64,000 nucleotides of DNA from assembly GCA_016647705.1 (NCBI GenBank), contig CM028333.1, positions 5,673,616 through 5,737,615 of the forward strand. The letters are read 5' to 3'. The notes under the pieces were generated by a model. That model saw only the letters and a program-made list of their open reading frames with translations. It made no database searches and was not told where the DNA came from. Below, in pieces: positions 12,614 to 25,422 of this stretch (position 1 is the stretch's first letter; each line of letters begins with the position of its first letter). This DNA is from Eucommia ulmoides. Its lineage: Eukaryota > Streptophyta > Magnoliopsida > Garryales > Eucommiaceae. A program made the translations under genes and the position numbers.

Positions 12614-14767
12614 TGTCACATCCCACCCCAGACATCTGTCACCCTGGGGTCGGCGTGACAATGACACAACATCACCTGGACAACCAACCAACTAGAAAAC
12701 GACACAATGCATACATAACCATAAAAATCTCATATACATGCCATATACATTCTTTCTAACTGGGGGCACACCTATTTCGGAATTATAATAACAACAAAAG
12801 TATAACAATAATGAACTTCTCACAGGTTCGCCCCAAACAGCTCATCCCCAAAAAAAAAACGTTGGACACTACCTAGTGCTAGTAGGGGACTGACTCTTAG
12901 CTGCTGTACCTACGAGTGTACTGTCTTCTTAATAAAAATATTTTTAGATGGATCAAGCATAAAATATATAGACATCACATATTGAATAAAAAGCTCAACT
13001 AATAAATGGCTCATCACATAAGGTAAACACCATATAGAAATATGAAATCAAAACATATCAATCCAGAAAAGAATATGTATGAATATGTATAAATATACTC
13101 ATCCCAATCACCATATATGATAAAACACCATATACGACATAACACCACACTACTCTCCAGCTAACCATAGTGATAATTTTAATCTCACGACCAGGAGTTA
13201 CAACGGTACCGTACCATCTGTTAGGATATGCCTTCCTAGCGGAACAAATGACCATTTGCCTGGACGCCCATCGGACAGGTCATAATATTAATATCTGCCT
13301 GTCGGACGCCCATCGGCAGGACATAATATCAATAACCGCCTGCCAGACGCCCATCGACGAGACATAACAACACTCTGCCGTAGCAGATAAAAATCAATAG
13401 CATTGCCAAATTAATAACAATATCGTCAAATTACAAATCAATAACATCGACCTCTATATCCAAAACCGATTTAATCCACATTTCCAAAATACCCAAATCC
13501 GCTTTATCCATATAAGTTATAAATTCGTCCAATTTTAAATAAATACATTTTTCCATCCTATATATATATGAAAATAGATTTAGCAAGAAGACAATACACT
13601 TACCTGGTAGTCCGCTTCCAAAAGCCTTTACCAACTTTACTCTACCGTTCCTTCGGTGCCTGCGAACCTATTAATGACGGGCCTAGATTAATATTTTATG
13701 TAAAAACATCATAATCATGCCAAACAATTCTAATTACTTATTCCCCACATTTTATTTTGAATTAATTCTATTTGACTAGAACTGTCCCGTTAAAGTTTAC
13801 TATATAAAATTTATCCATGTGAACGGTCTTAATGTTTATTATTTCCATTTCAACATTTTAAGGCCAGTAATTAAATTTAACAATTATACAATTTATTGAG
13901 AAACGTTATCCGTTCGGAAATGATTGACGATTTCTTTTTTCCTAAAAAAAATAGTTTCTACTCCAAAATTCTTCGCCGCGGCGAAGGATCTACCGCCGCG
14001 GTGAACGACATCTTCCTCTTCTCTATTTCGTTACTGACGCTCCACCGCCTCGGCGAGATCTTCCACTGCCTCGGTGAATTGCCTCAGTTTCTTTTTATTT
14101 GAGTTCTGCTGCTCCTCTGCCTAGGCTGAAATTCCTCCACCTGGGCAAACCCTTCTTCCCTCTATTTTGTTTTGCACATTGCCCTTCCTCCGCCCAGGCG
14201 AGATTCTCTCCGCCTAGGCGAGAACCCGTCTTCTTTTCCCTGTTCCCTCCTGAGATTAGACCAGTCGTTCCTCTCTCTCTTTTTCTTTACCAGCTCCAAC
14301 AGTTATTTCACCACCCAACTTCAACGATCAAACACACCCATACCACAGCTCGTTCTACCAACAACACTCCCCTCAAGCTGGATCAAAACACATCATAACA
14401 CAACACCTTTACACCCCAAAATAGAAGAAAACAGAACACATACACACCGTTTTCATACCCTTGCCTCCGGATGAAACAAACGGACGGCACACCTACAGAT
14501 ACCACTAACAAAACCACAAACAATCCTTGAAACTCACCCTTACGCTGAAAAACGCACCTTCATCGATGATCACGAACCTTCGACAGCACCTCTTCCTCTG
14601 GTTCTCTCTCTCTCTAAATTTTTTCTAGATCATTCTCTCCTTGAACGTTGTGATCATCCCATGCCTAAACCCCTATTTATATGGATGAATGTGTGGTAAT
14701 CAAAATGCCACGTTGCCTGCCCTCTCCCTCCTTCGGCTGATCTCTAAAACACACACACATACATGCA

Positions 14768-14798
<31 letters not shown>

Positions 14799-15075
14799 CT
14801 TTGATGAAAAATACTCTTTCTTCCTCCTATTTTCTTAGATTCTCTTCTTAGTCAAGTTCAATTATTTAGACTTTTTGGAAATTGTAAATTTATTCCCAAA
14901 AGTTTTTATTGTTAAAATTGAATGCAACAATTTTGAATTGAATATTTTCTAAATTTTTCAATTGGACCCCTAAACTTTTAATGTGAAATTTTAATTAACC
15001 AAATGTTCACTCGAATCCCCCAATTACTCTAAAATGTGACTAAGATAACGTACGTGCTATAATTGAGGTCTTACA
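12614..15075 (-). repeat. solo LTR, copy A, nested in the pol-less gypsy element
   Basis: On the minus strand it starts TGTAAGACC and ends GGTGGGATGTGACA, the usual TG..CA limits. The flanking pentamers are GAAGT (12609-12613) and AAAGT (15076-15080), a 5-bp target duplication with one change. It aligns in patches along its length with 24923-27823, and no internal retroelement sequence lies between the ends, so it is a recombined solo LTR. The ends resemble those of chromovirus (Tekay/Del-like) LTRs, but that assignment is an inference. A minus-strand TATAAATA lies at 14674-14681. An AT microsatellite is at 14770-14799. The CT-rich frames at 13896-14474 are not genes. Confidence 0.85.
14674..14681 (-). 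promoter_or_regulatory. TATA box of solo LTR copy A
   Basis: TATAAATAGGGG on the minus strand, about 400 bases inside the LTR. This is the usual place for a retrotransposon promoter. Activity is unknown. Confidence 0.4.
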
Positions 15076-15240
15076 AAAGTACTTAGCTGTGGGCCCTCAG
15101 ACCCGATCAATACAGCACCCTTGGTAGATGACCTTGGTCTTTTCTTTGATACGGATTATCGACCTTCGGAGAGGGTCTGGTTGTTACCCTTGAAGCTGAG
15201 AGCCGGGATGAGGCTTATCGAGAGTCACTACGAAGCCGAG

Positions 15241-15690
15241 GGTTAGGATGTTGACCTGGAGAATCATCCGCGACTCTGTGTGATAGAATGCCGCTGAGAA
15301 GAATCATTTGCAATGCTAAGAGTTGGGATGTTGATTTAGAAAATCATATGCGACTCAAGGGGTCGGAATGCCATTGAGAAGAATCATTCATGACGTCGAG
15401 AGTCGGGATTTTGATCTGGAGAATCATCCGCGACTCAGGGGGTCGGAACACTGCAGTGATAATCATTCGCGACGTCAAGAGTCAGGATGTTGATCTGAAG
15501 AATCATCCACCACTCAGGGGGTTAGAAAGTTGTCGTGGATAATCATCCGCGACGTTGAGAGTCGGGATGTTGATCTGGAGAATTATCTGCAACTTAGGGG
15601 GTTGGAATGCCATTGAGGAGAATCATTTGCAACGTTAGGAACCAGGATATTGATCTGAAGAATCATCCGCGACTTAGGGGGTCGAAATGT
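15241..15690. repeat. 80-bp tandem array, about six copies
   Basis: The phrase RGTYRGGATGTTGATCTGGA recurs at 15241, 15321, 15401, 15480, 15560 and 15640, a steady period of 79-80 bp. Each unit also carries AATCATCCGCGACTCAGGG and a GAATCATTYGCRACGT half, so there are two related sub-blocks per unit. It sits in the post-gag non-coding part of the pol-less element, where Tat-type elements often carry tandem repeats. Units are diverged and not spacer-separated, so it is not a CRISPR. Confidence 0.9.
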
Positions 15691-16439
15691 TGTTTACCGG
15701 AGATAACACAAGGAGCATTACACAAAATACCTTCTTTATTCCAATAAGCAAAAATCGTTACACTTTGTACAAACCAAAAGTTATTTACAAAGATGGATCT
15801 TCCCTACAGAGGTAGCGCTTCAAATGGTTAGCATTCTACGGGTGCCTAAGCGACACTCCCTCATCTGTTTCAAGATCGTATGTGCTCAACGTACGACCCT
15901 AGAGACTCTGTATATCCCCGAAGCTGAATCTGCTATGAATAATGTTGATTTCACCATCCACGCGCTGGACAGTCGCGGTTCTTTCGTCTTCTATAGGATC
16001 GGGGCTCTCCCCGAGATTTATCCTCACTGGGCTACTCATGATTTTCTCCCCGAACATAATTCCCGAGATAGCATCTTTGGATGAGAGTTTCAATGCCCTG
16101 TTAGATCTGGAGGCAGTTTTCTTTAGAGTGGCCCTAGTCTTGGTGGAATTCACAGTACTTGTTCATTGATCTCTTGGTCGGTCTCTCTCTTAGGAGGGGA
16201 GGATGAGGGAAGAAATTATGATTTCAGTTTTCTGCAAAGATGGCAGCTATCGAGGCCATGAGCGAAGTAAACCCTGGTTGGTGACATCCTGGGAGAAGAA
16301 GTGGCTTCCTGTCCCCTAATATAGGTCCTGATCTCCTTTGATCTCGAAATCTTCTCAAGCCTTGGGATTGATTTGGACATCAATCCCTTGGATCCCTCGG
16401 CTTGTTCACTTATTCCATCTTCCTCCTGGTTACAACACA

Positions 16440-17577
16440 GAAGTCAGCACCATGGAACCTAGTTCCTCGGTCTAGAGTTTGATCGAGAGTGGAAGAAGGG
16501 TTGGAACAGAGGTCAAAAGACAACCTCTGATGTCGAAGCCCATCCACAAAGGCATTGAGTGCTATATTTTCAGGGAGGTCCTCGCACGCATTTACTTCTC
16601 AGTTGAAGCGTTCAACATAGTCAGCTAAAGATTCAGTGGGTTTGTGCTGAAGATCAAGGATATGAGCCATGGTCTTTGACCTCCATTGGGAGTGGCTAAA
16701 ATGAGCTAGGAACTACTGCTTGAGCTCCCTGAAGGAGAAGATGGATGCTGGCCTCATACCCTAGCACCAAGACCACGCAGTACCTGTGAGAGTGATGGGA
16801 AAGGCTCTTCACCGTAAAGCTACAGAGGTCACCTACATATCCATATGAGACTTAAACATGGATAGGTGGTCAATAAGATCTGACGTCCCCATCATACGAA
16901 CTCACCTGGGGGTGAGTAAGGTGCCTCTGCGCTACTTCTTCTAGAACTCCCTCTGCGAACGGAGACCTCACCTCCATAATAACGTCTTATCTTTCTCGGC
17001 CTCTGTTTACCTCTTGGAGGTGGGCTTCCATGTCAGCCAGGTAACGCTCTACTGCCCCCTACTTAGAGCTCCATTTGTATATGATTACCCGAAGCTCGGG
17101 CTCGACTGTCGGAGGACGCTTATAGGTCTTTAGCTGCATGTTTACATAGTGGAGAAGGTGGGGATCTCGGTATTGTCGGGCCCCCCCTTCTCTAGTCCTA
17201 CAGACTCATGGTCGCGAGGAGGAGGATGGTCCGTAAGCATATGCCCATTGAGAGATTCCATACGAACATCACGCTCAAGGGGTCGCTTATCAGGCCCTAC
17301 AATTTGGAGAGTTGTTTTTCTTTGGGTAGGAGACAGCTGCAGGCACGCGAGGAGGAGCTGAACACATGACTTGAACTTGACTATCTGGAGCTCGAAGAGA
17401 TCACATGCCTCCATGGTTCCCAAGGTTTATCCTGTAGCCCCAGGTGGAAAGGTAAATGGCCTTACTTGGTCCTAGGGAGGACAATTATTCTCATTAGTAG
17501 GAGCTGGGGGATGTGGCCTTGGCATTTTCAACATTTCTGATTCTTCTGTTCTGTGTTTGTCCTTCCGACCTGATCAT
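16440..17577 (-). pseudogene. gypsy gag remnant
   Basis: Capsid-polyprotein remnant of the pol-less element, read on the minus strand. A likely start ATG lies at 17577-17575 (MIRSEGQTQN), about 50 bases after the primer-binding site, and meets a stop after 27 codons. Further along the same strand are recognisable retrotransposon-gag blocks: AFPITLTGTAW near 16800, SIFSFRELKQ near 16730, MAHILDLQHKPTESLADYVE near 16640 and NAFVDGLRHQRLSF near 16540. Several in-frame stops interrupt the blocks, so no capsid could be made. The 84-codon frame at 15899-16153 may be its degraded C-terminus, but it lacks a clear motif. Confidence 0.8.
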
Positions 17578-17628
17578 CTAGACTCAGCTGAGTAGATAGC
17601 AGTTATCAAATGAAGGCTTTTTTCACGG

Positions 17629-17646
17629 TTCCCACAAACGGCGCCA
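17629..17646 (-). other. primer-binding site of the pol-less gypsy element
   Basis: TGGCGCCGTTTGTGGGAA on the minus strand, three bases after the 5' LTR ends. The first bases match the TGGCGCC start seen in PBS of Tat and Athila-type elements, which pair with a tRNA ending in GGCGCCA. Which tRNA is not certain from memory. Confidence 0.8.
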
Positions 17647-17649
17647 AAC

Positions 17650-18447
17650 TGTTGGTGTATGAAATTGGTACACACCTCGAGTATGGTTTAGTCGAGTGAC
17701 AGGTGTCCTTTTGCTGAGGTGGAGTCGACGGTTGAAAATTCCTCACATAAGCTGTATTGGGTCTTGGGAGGACTGACCTGCTGTGCCTAGAGTCATGCTC
17801 CTCGGGAAGTGGTGCTTATAGAAGGCTCGGGCTAGGATTTGTCCTGGTAAAACCCCTCCAGTGTGAGAATAAAAGCTCAGAGAAAAGAGGTACATAAATG
17901 CGTCAAGTAAACAAATGAACTCAAAGCATTTGTGCGTAAAATAAAAGGTACCTCGGGCTTGCATAGTCTCTAGTATATATAGGCATCAAAGATAATTAGT
18001 CGGGTCAAAACACGGTTAATTATGTGAAACCATGTGTTTAGACGATAATCCAGGGCGTTTATGAGATTATCACTGGGCTTGGGCTTTTGTGCCCATTTGG
18101 CAAAGCTCGTGGGCCTCTGTCAAGCCTATGGTGGTAAGCTGTTGGAGGAGAGTGGAGATCCATGAAGTCTTGGAGGAGAAACAAGCTGGAATGGGGAGAA
18201 AGTCGAGGTGAACGGCTGAGCCCCTGAAGTTGGTCGCTTGGAGCACGACGCAGAGCTCAGGGCGGTACATCCATGTGGGGTACCCTGCTCCTTCTTGGGT
18301 GAAGTAGGGATTCCAAGAAGGAGCCTTAGTCAGTGTATATTCTACCATAACGTTGTGGATTCCAGAATATGTCCATGTCACTACGAGGGTGGACACATGG
18401 CGAAGTCTTAGATATTGACTCAGTGGTACCCAAAAATACTCGCATCA
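17650..18447 (-). repeat. 5' LTR of the pol-less gypsy element
   Basis: Partner of 10371-11169. On the minus strand it starts TGATGCGAGTATTTTTGGG and ends CATACACCAACA, then GTT and the primer-binding site. This fixes the orientation of the element. Confidence 0.9.
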
Positions 18448-20327
18448 AATTGAAAATGAAAGAAAACTTAGTTGGGATGTGAAAGAATTTAGAAGAATTA
18501 CAATTATACTCTTATTCTTTTATATATTGACAAATGAGTTCATTCAATTCATAGAAGATAAGGGTACAAATGTAAATTAAACGACTGTATAATTTTTTCC
18601 CTCTATTTATTTCTTAAGAAATATAAAATATTACAACTTTCCTCTTTATTATTCCTCCTACCAAACAATATTAATTTACTTTCCAGAAAAGATAACAAAA
18701 TCATCCATTCTTACAACCGGATATAACCTAAATTTTAAAATGTTCATTTTTTATCTTTATATTTCTTATAATGTTTTTACAAGTACAATGAAAATTCTTT
18801 TAATTTTTTTTTTTAATTCTCTCTAATCTAAATTGCTAACTTGGTCACTAATTACAGAAAATTTAAAAGATAAAATATTAAGATAGAATATGAGATAATT
18901 GTGTTAGTATGTATAAAGCCTACTTAATACTGAAATGTACAAAAATGCCTATATATGGGCATTAGGTAAAGATTAAGGTCTAAATTAACATGTCAAACTC
19001 CATATATACATATATTAATACCCCCTTATAAATTTGATATCAACTTGAGTTTCTAAAGTAAAATTGGAAAACATCTAAGAGGATGAGCCTTGCTGTTAAA
19101 ATAATTGAGAGTCAAATATTAAGATAGAATATAAAACAATTATATTGATTTGTGTGAATGTTACTTGATAATGAGATGTGCAAAAGTGTCTATATAAAGG
19201 GGAAGAATTAAGGTTAAACTTAAAGGATAAGGTGTGTCTAAACCAACTTACGTTCCCTTGACGAATCACTTTACCGGGCGATTTTAAGGGCGCACTCTCT
19301 CATATCGGCCTAGTATATTCATGATTAAATTCAAAATTTAATTTTTAAAGTGCTCTTGAAGATAATCAAACTCTATTGGTAAGAGAATGAAATGTTTGTC
19401 CTTCTTAACCGAATCAACACCTCTTATGTAGATCAAGACCCATAGATTGGCATTTTAAATAAAAAAATAAAATTTAATTCTTAAAGTATTCTTCAAAAGA
19501 GTTGAATGATAAAAAAATGAGATATCTATTATTGCTAACCGGACTACCACCTTTTGTGTGGAGGAGCAGAAGTGATCGGAGGAAATGAAGATTAATTAAA
19601 GGTGTCAAAGTCTGACGAACATATACCACGTGGAAAGTGGGGCCCTGGCGGGCGGCTATCCAGACAGCAGGAGAGTTAGTGTACATGGGGGCACATCCCA
19701 GCTCAGCACTCAATTCAGGAGCGGTGGACCCACCCCCAAAAGTAAAGGAAAAAGGTCCATCCGACAATTAATGAGGGAGATGACAGCCGTTGATTTCCAG
19801 AACTATTTGCCTCCCGCCACGTGTATAAATATGACATAAGCATATGGAGAATCTCTGTGGTTGTGGCTGTGGTTTGCTGATCCCATGGAATGTGTCCATT
19901 TGTTGATTTCAGATAAGACCGGGACCACCGTATATTTTCCTTTTCTCTTATCCCACGCCCAACTGCAATTCCATTAAAAAATTACTAAATAAAGCCATTT
20001 ATATCCTTCCTTATTCTAACTAGGGTATACGAAAATACGGTCGTGTAAAAAATTTAATTTAATATTATTTTTTTGATTTTATTTTATAAATTAATATTTT
20101 AATATTATTAATTTAATGACCATATATAATTCTAACCTATTATATTTTTGAGATTTTTATTTTCTAACAATTCCTTAAGAGTTAGGTTAGACACTAACCC
20201 AACTAACCCAAATTAACAGTTATGTTAGTTGTTTGTCCAACCGCACACACAAATAAAGTTTTTAACGCAAACCGTTAGACAAGCGAAATGAGATGGACAG
20301 TGATACCCTCGCAGATTTCATGCAGAG
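18448..20327. other. AT-rich intergenic DNA with a diverged direct repeat
   Basis: 18858-18960 resembles 19105-19205 (AAATATTAAGATAGAATAT, then a run ending in TGCCTATATA or TGTCTATATA), about 247 bases apart. A GC-richer island at 19620-19850 is described separately. No coding motif is seen. Confidence 0.6.
19620..19835 (+). promoter_or_regulatory. promoter-like island without a recognisable gene
   Basis: A GC-richer stretch between AT-rich flanks. It has two G-boxes (CACGTG at 19627-19632 and 19818-19823); the second abuts TATAAATA (19824-19831). That spacing is common in plant promoters that respond to light or abscisic acid. The first ATG downstream (19887) opens only a 30-codon frame with no known motif. 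It may be the promoter of a lost or displaced gene, or a transposon fragment. Confidence 0.4.
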
Positions 20328-20689
20328 CTAAATATAGAGAAATTCGATTATGGTAGTTTTGTATCCCAATTTAGGCAGTTACCATTTACATGCAAATGTC
20401 TTATTGCTCAAGATTCATCCATTTTTAAACACTTTTGTGGATATATGCGGGGAAACAGAGCGGCGATTTCGACATCGAAGGGGTCGACGCGAGAGAACAG
20501 AGAATATATCAGAATCGACATTTTGGATCGTGTAGGTAATAGATAGCACAAGTATATTCAAATTCTTCGTTATTGTTTTTTAAAAATCAATCCCTTTTTT
20601 GTAACCGGAAAACACCGATCGTGAACACACACGAACTATGACACTGAATTTCTACATTTTACATTTTTTTTCCAGCACAATATTAGTTA

Positions 20690-21295
20690 TTTTGTATAGA
20701 TTCAGCTTCGTATGGTGACATTTTACACATAGCATTTATGCGTAAATATACACGCAACTTTGACACTGAATACCTTTTTTGCAGTGGAACACGTAAACAT
20801 TAACTTGCGACAAATTCAGTTTATAGATTCAGTTTCGTACGTTGACATTTGCACATATCATTTTATGCGTAAATATATACATAACTTAGACATATACGTA
20901 TGTTTTCAACCCAAAAATATTAGGTATTTTGTATAGATTCAGTTTCGTACGTTGACATTTACACATGGCATTATGCGTGAATATACACGTAACTTTGACA
21001 CTGAACACTTTTTTTGCATAAAAAATGTAAACATCAATTTACGTTGACATTTACACATAGCATTTCATGCGTGAATATACACGCAAATCTGTGGTTGGAA
21101 CAAATTCTTTCCAAGTTTCATACGTTGACATTTACACATAGTATTATGCGTGAATATACACGTAACTTTGACACTGAACACTTTTTTTGCATAAAACACG
21201 CAAACATCAACTTACTTTAACATTTACACTTAGCATTTCATGCGTGAATATACACGTAAATCTGTGGTTGGAACAAATTCTTTCCAAGTAATTTT
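20690..21295. repeat. subterminal tandem repeats at the left side of the MULE
   Basis: About six degenerate units of 80-120 bp built from TTCGTACGTTGACATTTACACATAGCATT, TGCGTGAATATACACG and TTTGACACTGAACACTTTTTTTGCAT. Examples start near 20698, 20823, 20935, 21043, 21123 and 21214. Such arrays between terminus and transposase gene are common in large MULEs. They may bind the transposase, which is inferred. Two units share AAATCTGTGGTTGGAACAAA, which suggests block duplication. Confidence 0.75.
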
Positions 21296-21333
21296 ACATC
21301 TTCAGTTGATGTTTTTACAGAATATATAGAGAA

Positions 21334-23615
21334 ATGGCCACACGCGTGATTTTAATGTTCAAGTATAATGGTTATTCGTTGGGAGTAAAAGTCGACGATG
21401 ATTTCACATATGAGGCTTTAATATAGAAGGTGTTAGCGAGATTGGACGTTTTGAAGTTTGACACATTTGAGATGCAATATTCAATCCTTGGCCACGAAGT
21501 GTGTTTGATTTCGTGTCAGGATGACTTGGAAGTGGTTGTTTATCTCGCATGCGCCATGAATTTGGATTATGTTAGGGTGAATATTAAGATATGCAGCAGA
21601 GGTAGTAGATGGGAGGGCGTGGGAAACAATATGTTGACTGAACATCGATGTGGGCAGGGGCGGCAGAGGTGATTCATACATAGAGGAAGATTTATTGCCA
21701 ATTTTTTGTCCGCCCCTACAGAAAGCGTTGTTGTCTGATCATTGGGCTGGTGGTATAAAGGAAGTAGGACAAAGCTTTAGGGGTGGTGTTGTGGAATTCA
21801 GAGAAAAATTAAGAAAATACGTTGTTCAAGTAGATTTTAGTTTCAAATACAAAAAAAATGAGAGAGAGAGAGAGTAACTGCCGAATGCGTTCTAAAAGAG
21901 GAAAAATGTTGCGTGTGGAGGGTGCACGGGAGAGTAGATGATAAGAATGGATTTTTCTATATTTGGGAACTAGTAAGCACACATACGTGTTGTGCTGCAT
22001 TCAGGACGAACATGAATGAGGATATGAATTCGAGTGTTGTGAAGTCGTGTTTGGTAGACTTGGTTCGGAACACACCGGCCACCAGACCGATTGATGTTGT
22101 ACAAACATTCAAATATGATTACGGCATCGAGATCCCATATCACATTGCATGGAATGGTATTGGAGAATGCACAGGATGATCTGTATGGCGACCATAGGGC
22201 CTCATACGACCAGTTGCGTTGGTATACGGAGGCATGTATGTGCACAAATCCGGGCAACCATATCGCTCTTGAATACAATAAGGAGTCGGGGCATTTTCAA
22301 AGATTGTTTATTACATTTAATGCAACAATCCGTGGCTTCAATTATTGCTAGCCAATGTGTTTCCTTGACAGTACGTTTCTGGGAGATAGATACAAGGGAT
22401 GCCTGCTGTCAGCAAACGCAAAGGATGGGAATAATGGTAATACTGTTTTTTTTTTTAGCAACCTATTATCAACGTTTGGTTATTTGTTTGGGTTTTTACG
22501 TGATTTTTTTATTTATTTTTTATTTATTTTTATTAACGTAATTTTGTAGTGCGATCAAACCTACCATTTTTTTCCAAGGTTATTCCCGGTTGCCTTTACC
22601 GTCGTTGATGCCGAGAATGACGACAATTGGTTCTAGTTCATGGGGCATCTGCGCAAAAAAATTTCACACGACCGGGTGTTGATTTTTATATCGGATCGTC
22701 ACAGCGGTATACTTGAAGGTGTTCGTAAAATGTTTCCAAATTGTTTCTATTCATTTTGTTTGAAACACTTGAAGAACAATCTAAAAGATAAATTAGCTGG
22801 CATGAAACAACGGTTCAAAGAGAAGTTGGTTTACAAATACGTTTGTATGGCATAAGTTACAACAATGGAGAAATTCAATATGTACATAGATGAGTTGAAG
22901 ATAGAAGGTAATGGTCGGGCAGAAAATTTCCTTCATGACGTACCCCCCAAAAATTTTTGCAACATGTATTTCAGAGGTATATGATATGGCGAGATGTCTT
23001 CAAATTTAGCTGGATTATTCAATGCGTGGATTCGTGAATATCGTCACTTGCCCATCATATTAATGATCGACAAGATTAGATGCAAACTGATGGCCCATCT
23101 ATCTAATAGACGATTAGAATCACTGACAATGACATTCGAAATTGTGCCCCATACGCGAAGAATCGATAGGACAGATGATTAGGGATGGTCAGACATAGGC
23201 TATTGTGGAATGTCAGAAAAATATATACGAAGTGCATTCAAATCCTTATGTGATTGTGGACATGGATAAGAGGACTTGCGCATGTTTCAAGTGGCAAGGC
23301 AATGGGTTCCCTTGTATGCATGCTTGCGCAGCTATACAACATAGCGGAGAGAACCTATATTCATATATAGAGGTATATTTTTCTGTTGAGCACTATCGAA
23401 AATGTTATTTAGAAGGTATATATGGAGTCCCGACTATTGAGAAACCAACTTGGGATGAATTGAAAGTCATCATCATTTCTCTAATTACGAAACGGTAGCC
23501 GGGCCGTCCTAGGAAAAAGCGTATACTATCGAAAGGAGAGATTGCAGAGATAAAATGTGGAAGATGTCACAAATATGGGCACCACAATCGCAAGTCGTGC
23601 ACTGCAGTAATTTGA
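21334..23615 (+). pseudogene. mudrA-like MULE transposase (decayed)
   Basis: Transposase that would cut and move the MULE. The start ATG at 21334 gives MATRVILMFKYNGYSLG and meets a TAG after 29 codons. The FRGGVVEFREKLRKYVV block near 21780 matches the start of the MuDR-type DNA-binding domain; its frame is broken by a GA-repeat at 21858-21875, after which CCVWRVHGRVDD follows. The catalytic core has FLDSTFLGDRYKG (near 22361), FPVAFTVVDAEND (near 22580) and FISDRHSGI (near 22685), which hold the usual aspartates, then SFCLKHLKNN. The NLAGLFNAW block (near 23005) has glycine where the family usually has glutamate. The end carries a SWIM finger (CACFKWQ..CMHAC, near 23280) and a zinc knuckle (CGRCHKYGHHNRKSC) before the TGA at 23613. 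A likely intron lies at 22437-22549. Several stops mean no active enzyme. Confidence 0.9.
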
Positions 23616-24593
23616 GTCGATAACATCATTCTTTTTTTCAAATATTTCTTTTATTTTGATTTTTTTTGGCGAATGAATCAGGTGATATGTGTATATTTAC
23701 ACAGGACACATACATGATCAGTTTTAAAGATTTTTTAAACTGAATATTTTGATTATGGAAGTTTATTTTTTATTTTTTTACATTCACTGCAGCTTCAATG
23801 TATGTGGGGTTTAATGTTATTGTGAAGTGTATTATATTATCTTGACTAGTCAGCGAACAACGTGGAGTGAGGACAGGGGTGAAAATATCTTTTTGCGCAA
23901 GCGGATTGAATATTAACTCAGTCGTGAATATCAATGTAAGCGGTGGGGGTGGGCCATGGGGAGTGAATATTAACTCAGTCGTGAATATTAACGTAAGCGG
24001 TGGGGGTGAGCCATGGGGAGTGAATATTAACTCATCCGTGAACATTTTTGTCCAACCGACACATGTGTCGGTTATTTTGAATTGAGTTACTATGTACTCC
24101 CCGCATCACTATCCTTTTTGTGAATGTATAGAATCGAGTAAATATTCACTCAACGTATTCGTTTCACTTTTCTTTGGGGGGGGGGGGGGGGGTCGTAATA
24201 TACGATGATTCTAGACGAAGCTAATGTCAATAGTAAAATGATAAAAAATTAATATTCACTCACTTCAGTTTAAGTTCTCTTGCGTAAATTTTCACTCACA
24301 CACAATTTGGTTGATACACACGCATGCTATCTATTGATACCAAGAAAAACACAATTTTTCATTGCTATGTGACATGCATGTAAATATTTACTCACAGATA
24401 AACCACACCTTTTGTCGTTGTTTTGTGATACAAAACAAAAGATCAAAAAAAATATTGAAAAAAACTTGAACATATAACTGTCAATTCATACCAAAAAATT
24501 AAAATGAGTAATTTTTTTTTTTCTCCAATCGTATTGGATGCGCACCAAAAAAGTAACTAGATACATTTCGACAGGTTTTCATTGAATTGTTGG
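23616..24593. repeat. inter-gene region of the MULE with GTGAATATTAAC-type repeats
   Basis: Three copies of GTGAATATTAACTCA with GTCGTGAATATYAAYGTAAGCGGTGGGGGTG between them lie at 23900-24050 (period about 63). Further single motifs lie at 24135, 24250, 24290 and 24380. A 16-base G run is at 24177-24192. The region separates the convergent transposase and Ulp1-like genes and probably holds both 3' ends. Confidence 0.7.
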
Positions 24594-24922
24594 TCATGAT
24601 GATGGCGCATTTGCAGACTCCTTTCTGACCATAGCGCCGGACAACGACCAACTCCTGGGTGGATCATTCAACAGACTATGTACGATAGTCTTCCGCATAT
24701 TTTTTGTATCACCCGCAGTTATATTCTTCAGCACAACCCTATTCTCAGCATAGCTCTTCATGATGGATGCCACGAAGACACCACATTCAATCCTGGTAAA
24801 AATAAGACACAAAAATATTATGATTTTTCAAAAAGGGAGACAAATATGGCAGTCTTTTGTGAAAAAAATGAGAGAAGTGTGATATGCAATTTAGGATATA
24901 CGATCCCTTTTGCTGCGGACAA

Positions 24923-25382
24923 TGTCACACCCCATCCTGAACACCCATCACCTTGAGGCCGGCGTGACGTCGACATGACATCATCTAAATGTCAAACCAA
25001 CTAGCAAACGACAAAGTACATACATAAATATACAACCACAAATTCTGACCAGATATATCTTTTCTAACTGGAGACACACCCGTCATTGAATTTTAATAAC
25101 AACAAAAGTATAACAACAATGAAGCTCTCATAGGTTCGTCTCAGACAGTTCCTCCCAAAATACTGCCATACTACACCATCGCCGGACTCTACTTAGTATC
25201 GGTAGGGGAACGACTCCTTACTGCTGCACCTGCGAGTGTACTATCTTCTTAATAAAAATATTTTAGATAGATCAAACATAAAACATGTAAATATCACATA
25301 GAGACCAATAGTATAAAAATCTCATAATATAAATACCTTATCATATAAGGAAAATTTATTTACCTGCCACTACAGAATCAAC

Positions 25383-25422
<40 letters not shown>

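Larger units (their letters stand above)
10371..18447 (-). mobile_element. pol-less Ty3/gypsy element with two LTRs (TR-GAG-like)
   Basis: Direct repeats of about 800 bp bound this block (10371-11169 and 17650-18447). The minus-strand reading gives 5' LTR, primer-binding site, gag remnant, tandem repeats, then 3' LTR. The post-pol region near 15060-15160 resembles the one near 41430-41490 in the Tat-like element, which suggests a related lineage. No reverse transcriptase, RNase H or integrase motif is present between the gag remnant and the 3' LTR, so pol was lost or never present. A solo LTR of another family is inserted at 12614-15075. The outer 5-bp flanks are GACTG and AATTG, which differ by two transitions, so the target duplication is only plausible. 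The two LTRs differ at about 14 of the first 100 aligned bases by my count, so the insertion is old. Confidence 0.85.

Noticed and set aside
15241-15690. Regular 80-bp repeat considered as a CRISPR array
   Set aside because: There are no unique spacers between constant repeats, whole units repeat and diverge, and the context is a plant retrotransposon.
20014-21320. Small plus frames before the transposase ATG as MULE genes
   Set aside because: They are translations of the subterminal tandem repeats.
24177-24192. Long G run, like that at 57219-57232, as a regulatory quadruplex
   Set aside because: Pure G homopolymers in old transposon or AT-rich DNA can be slippage or assembly artefacts; there is no supporting context.
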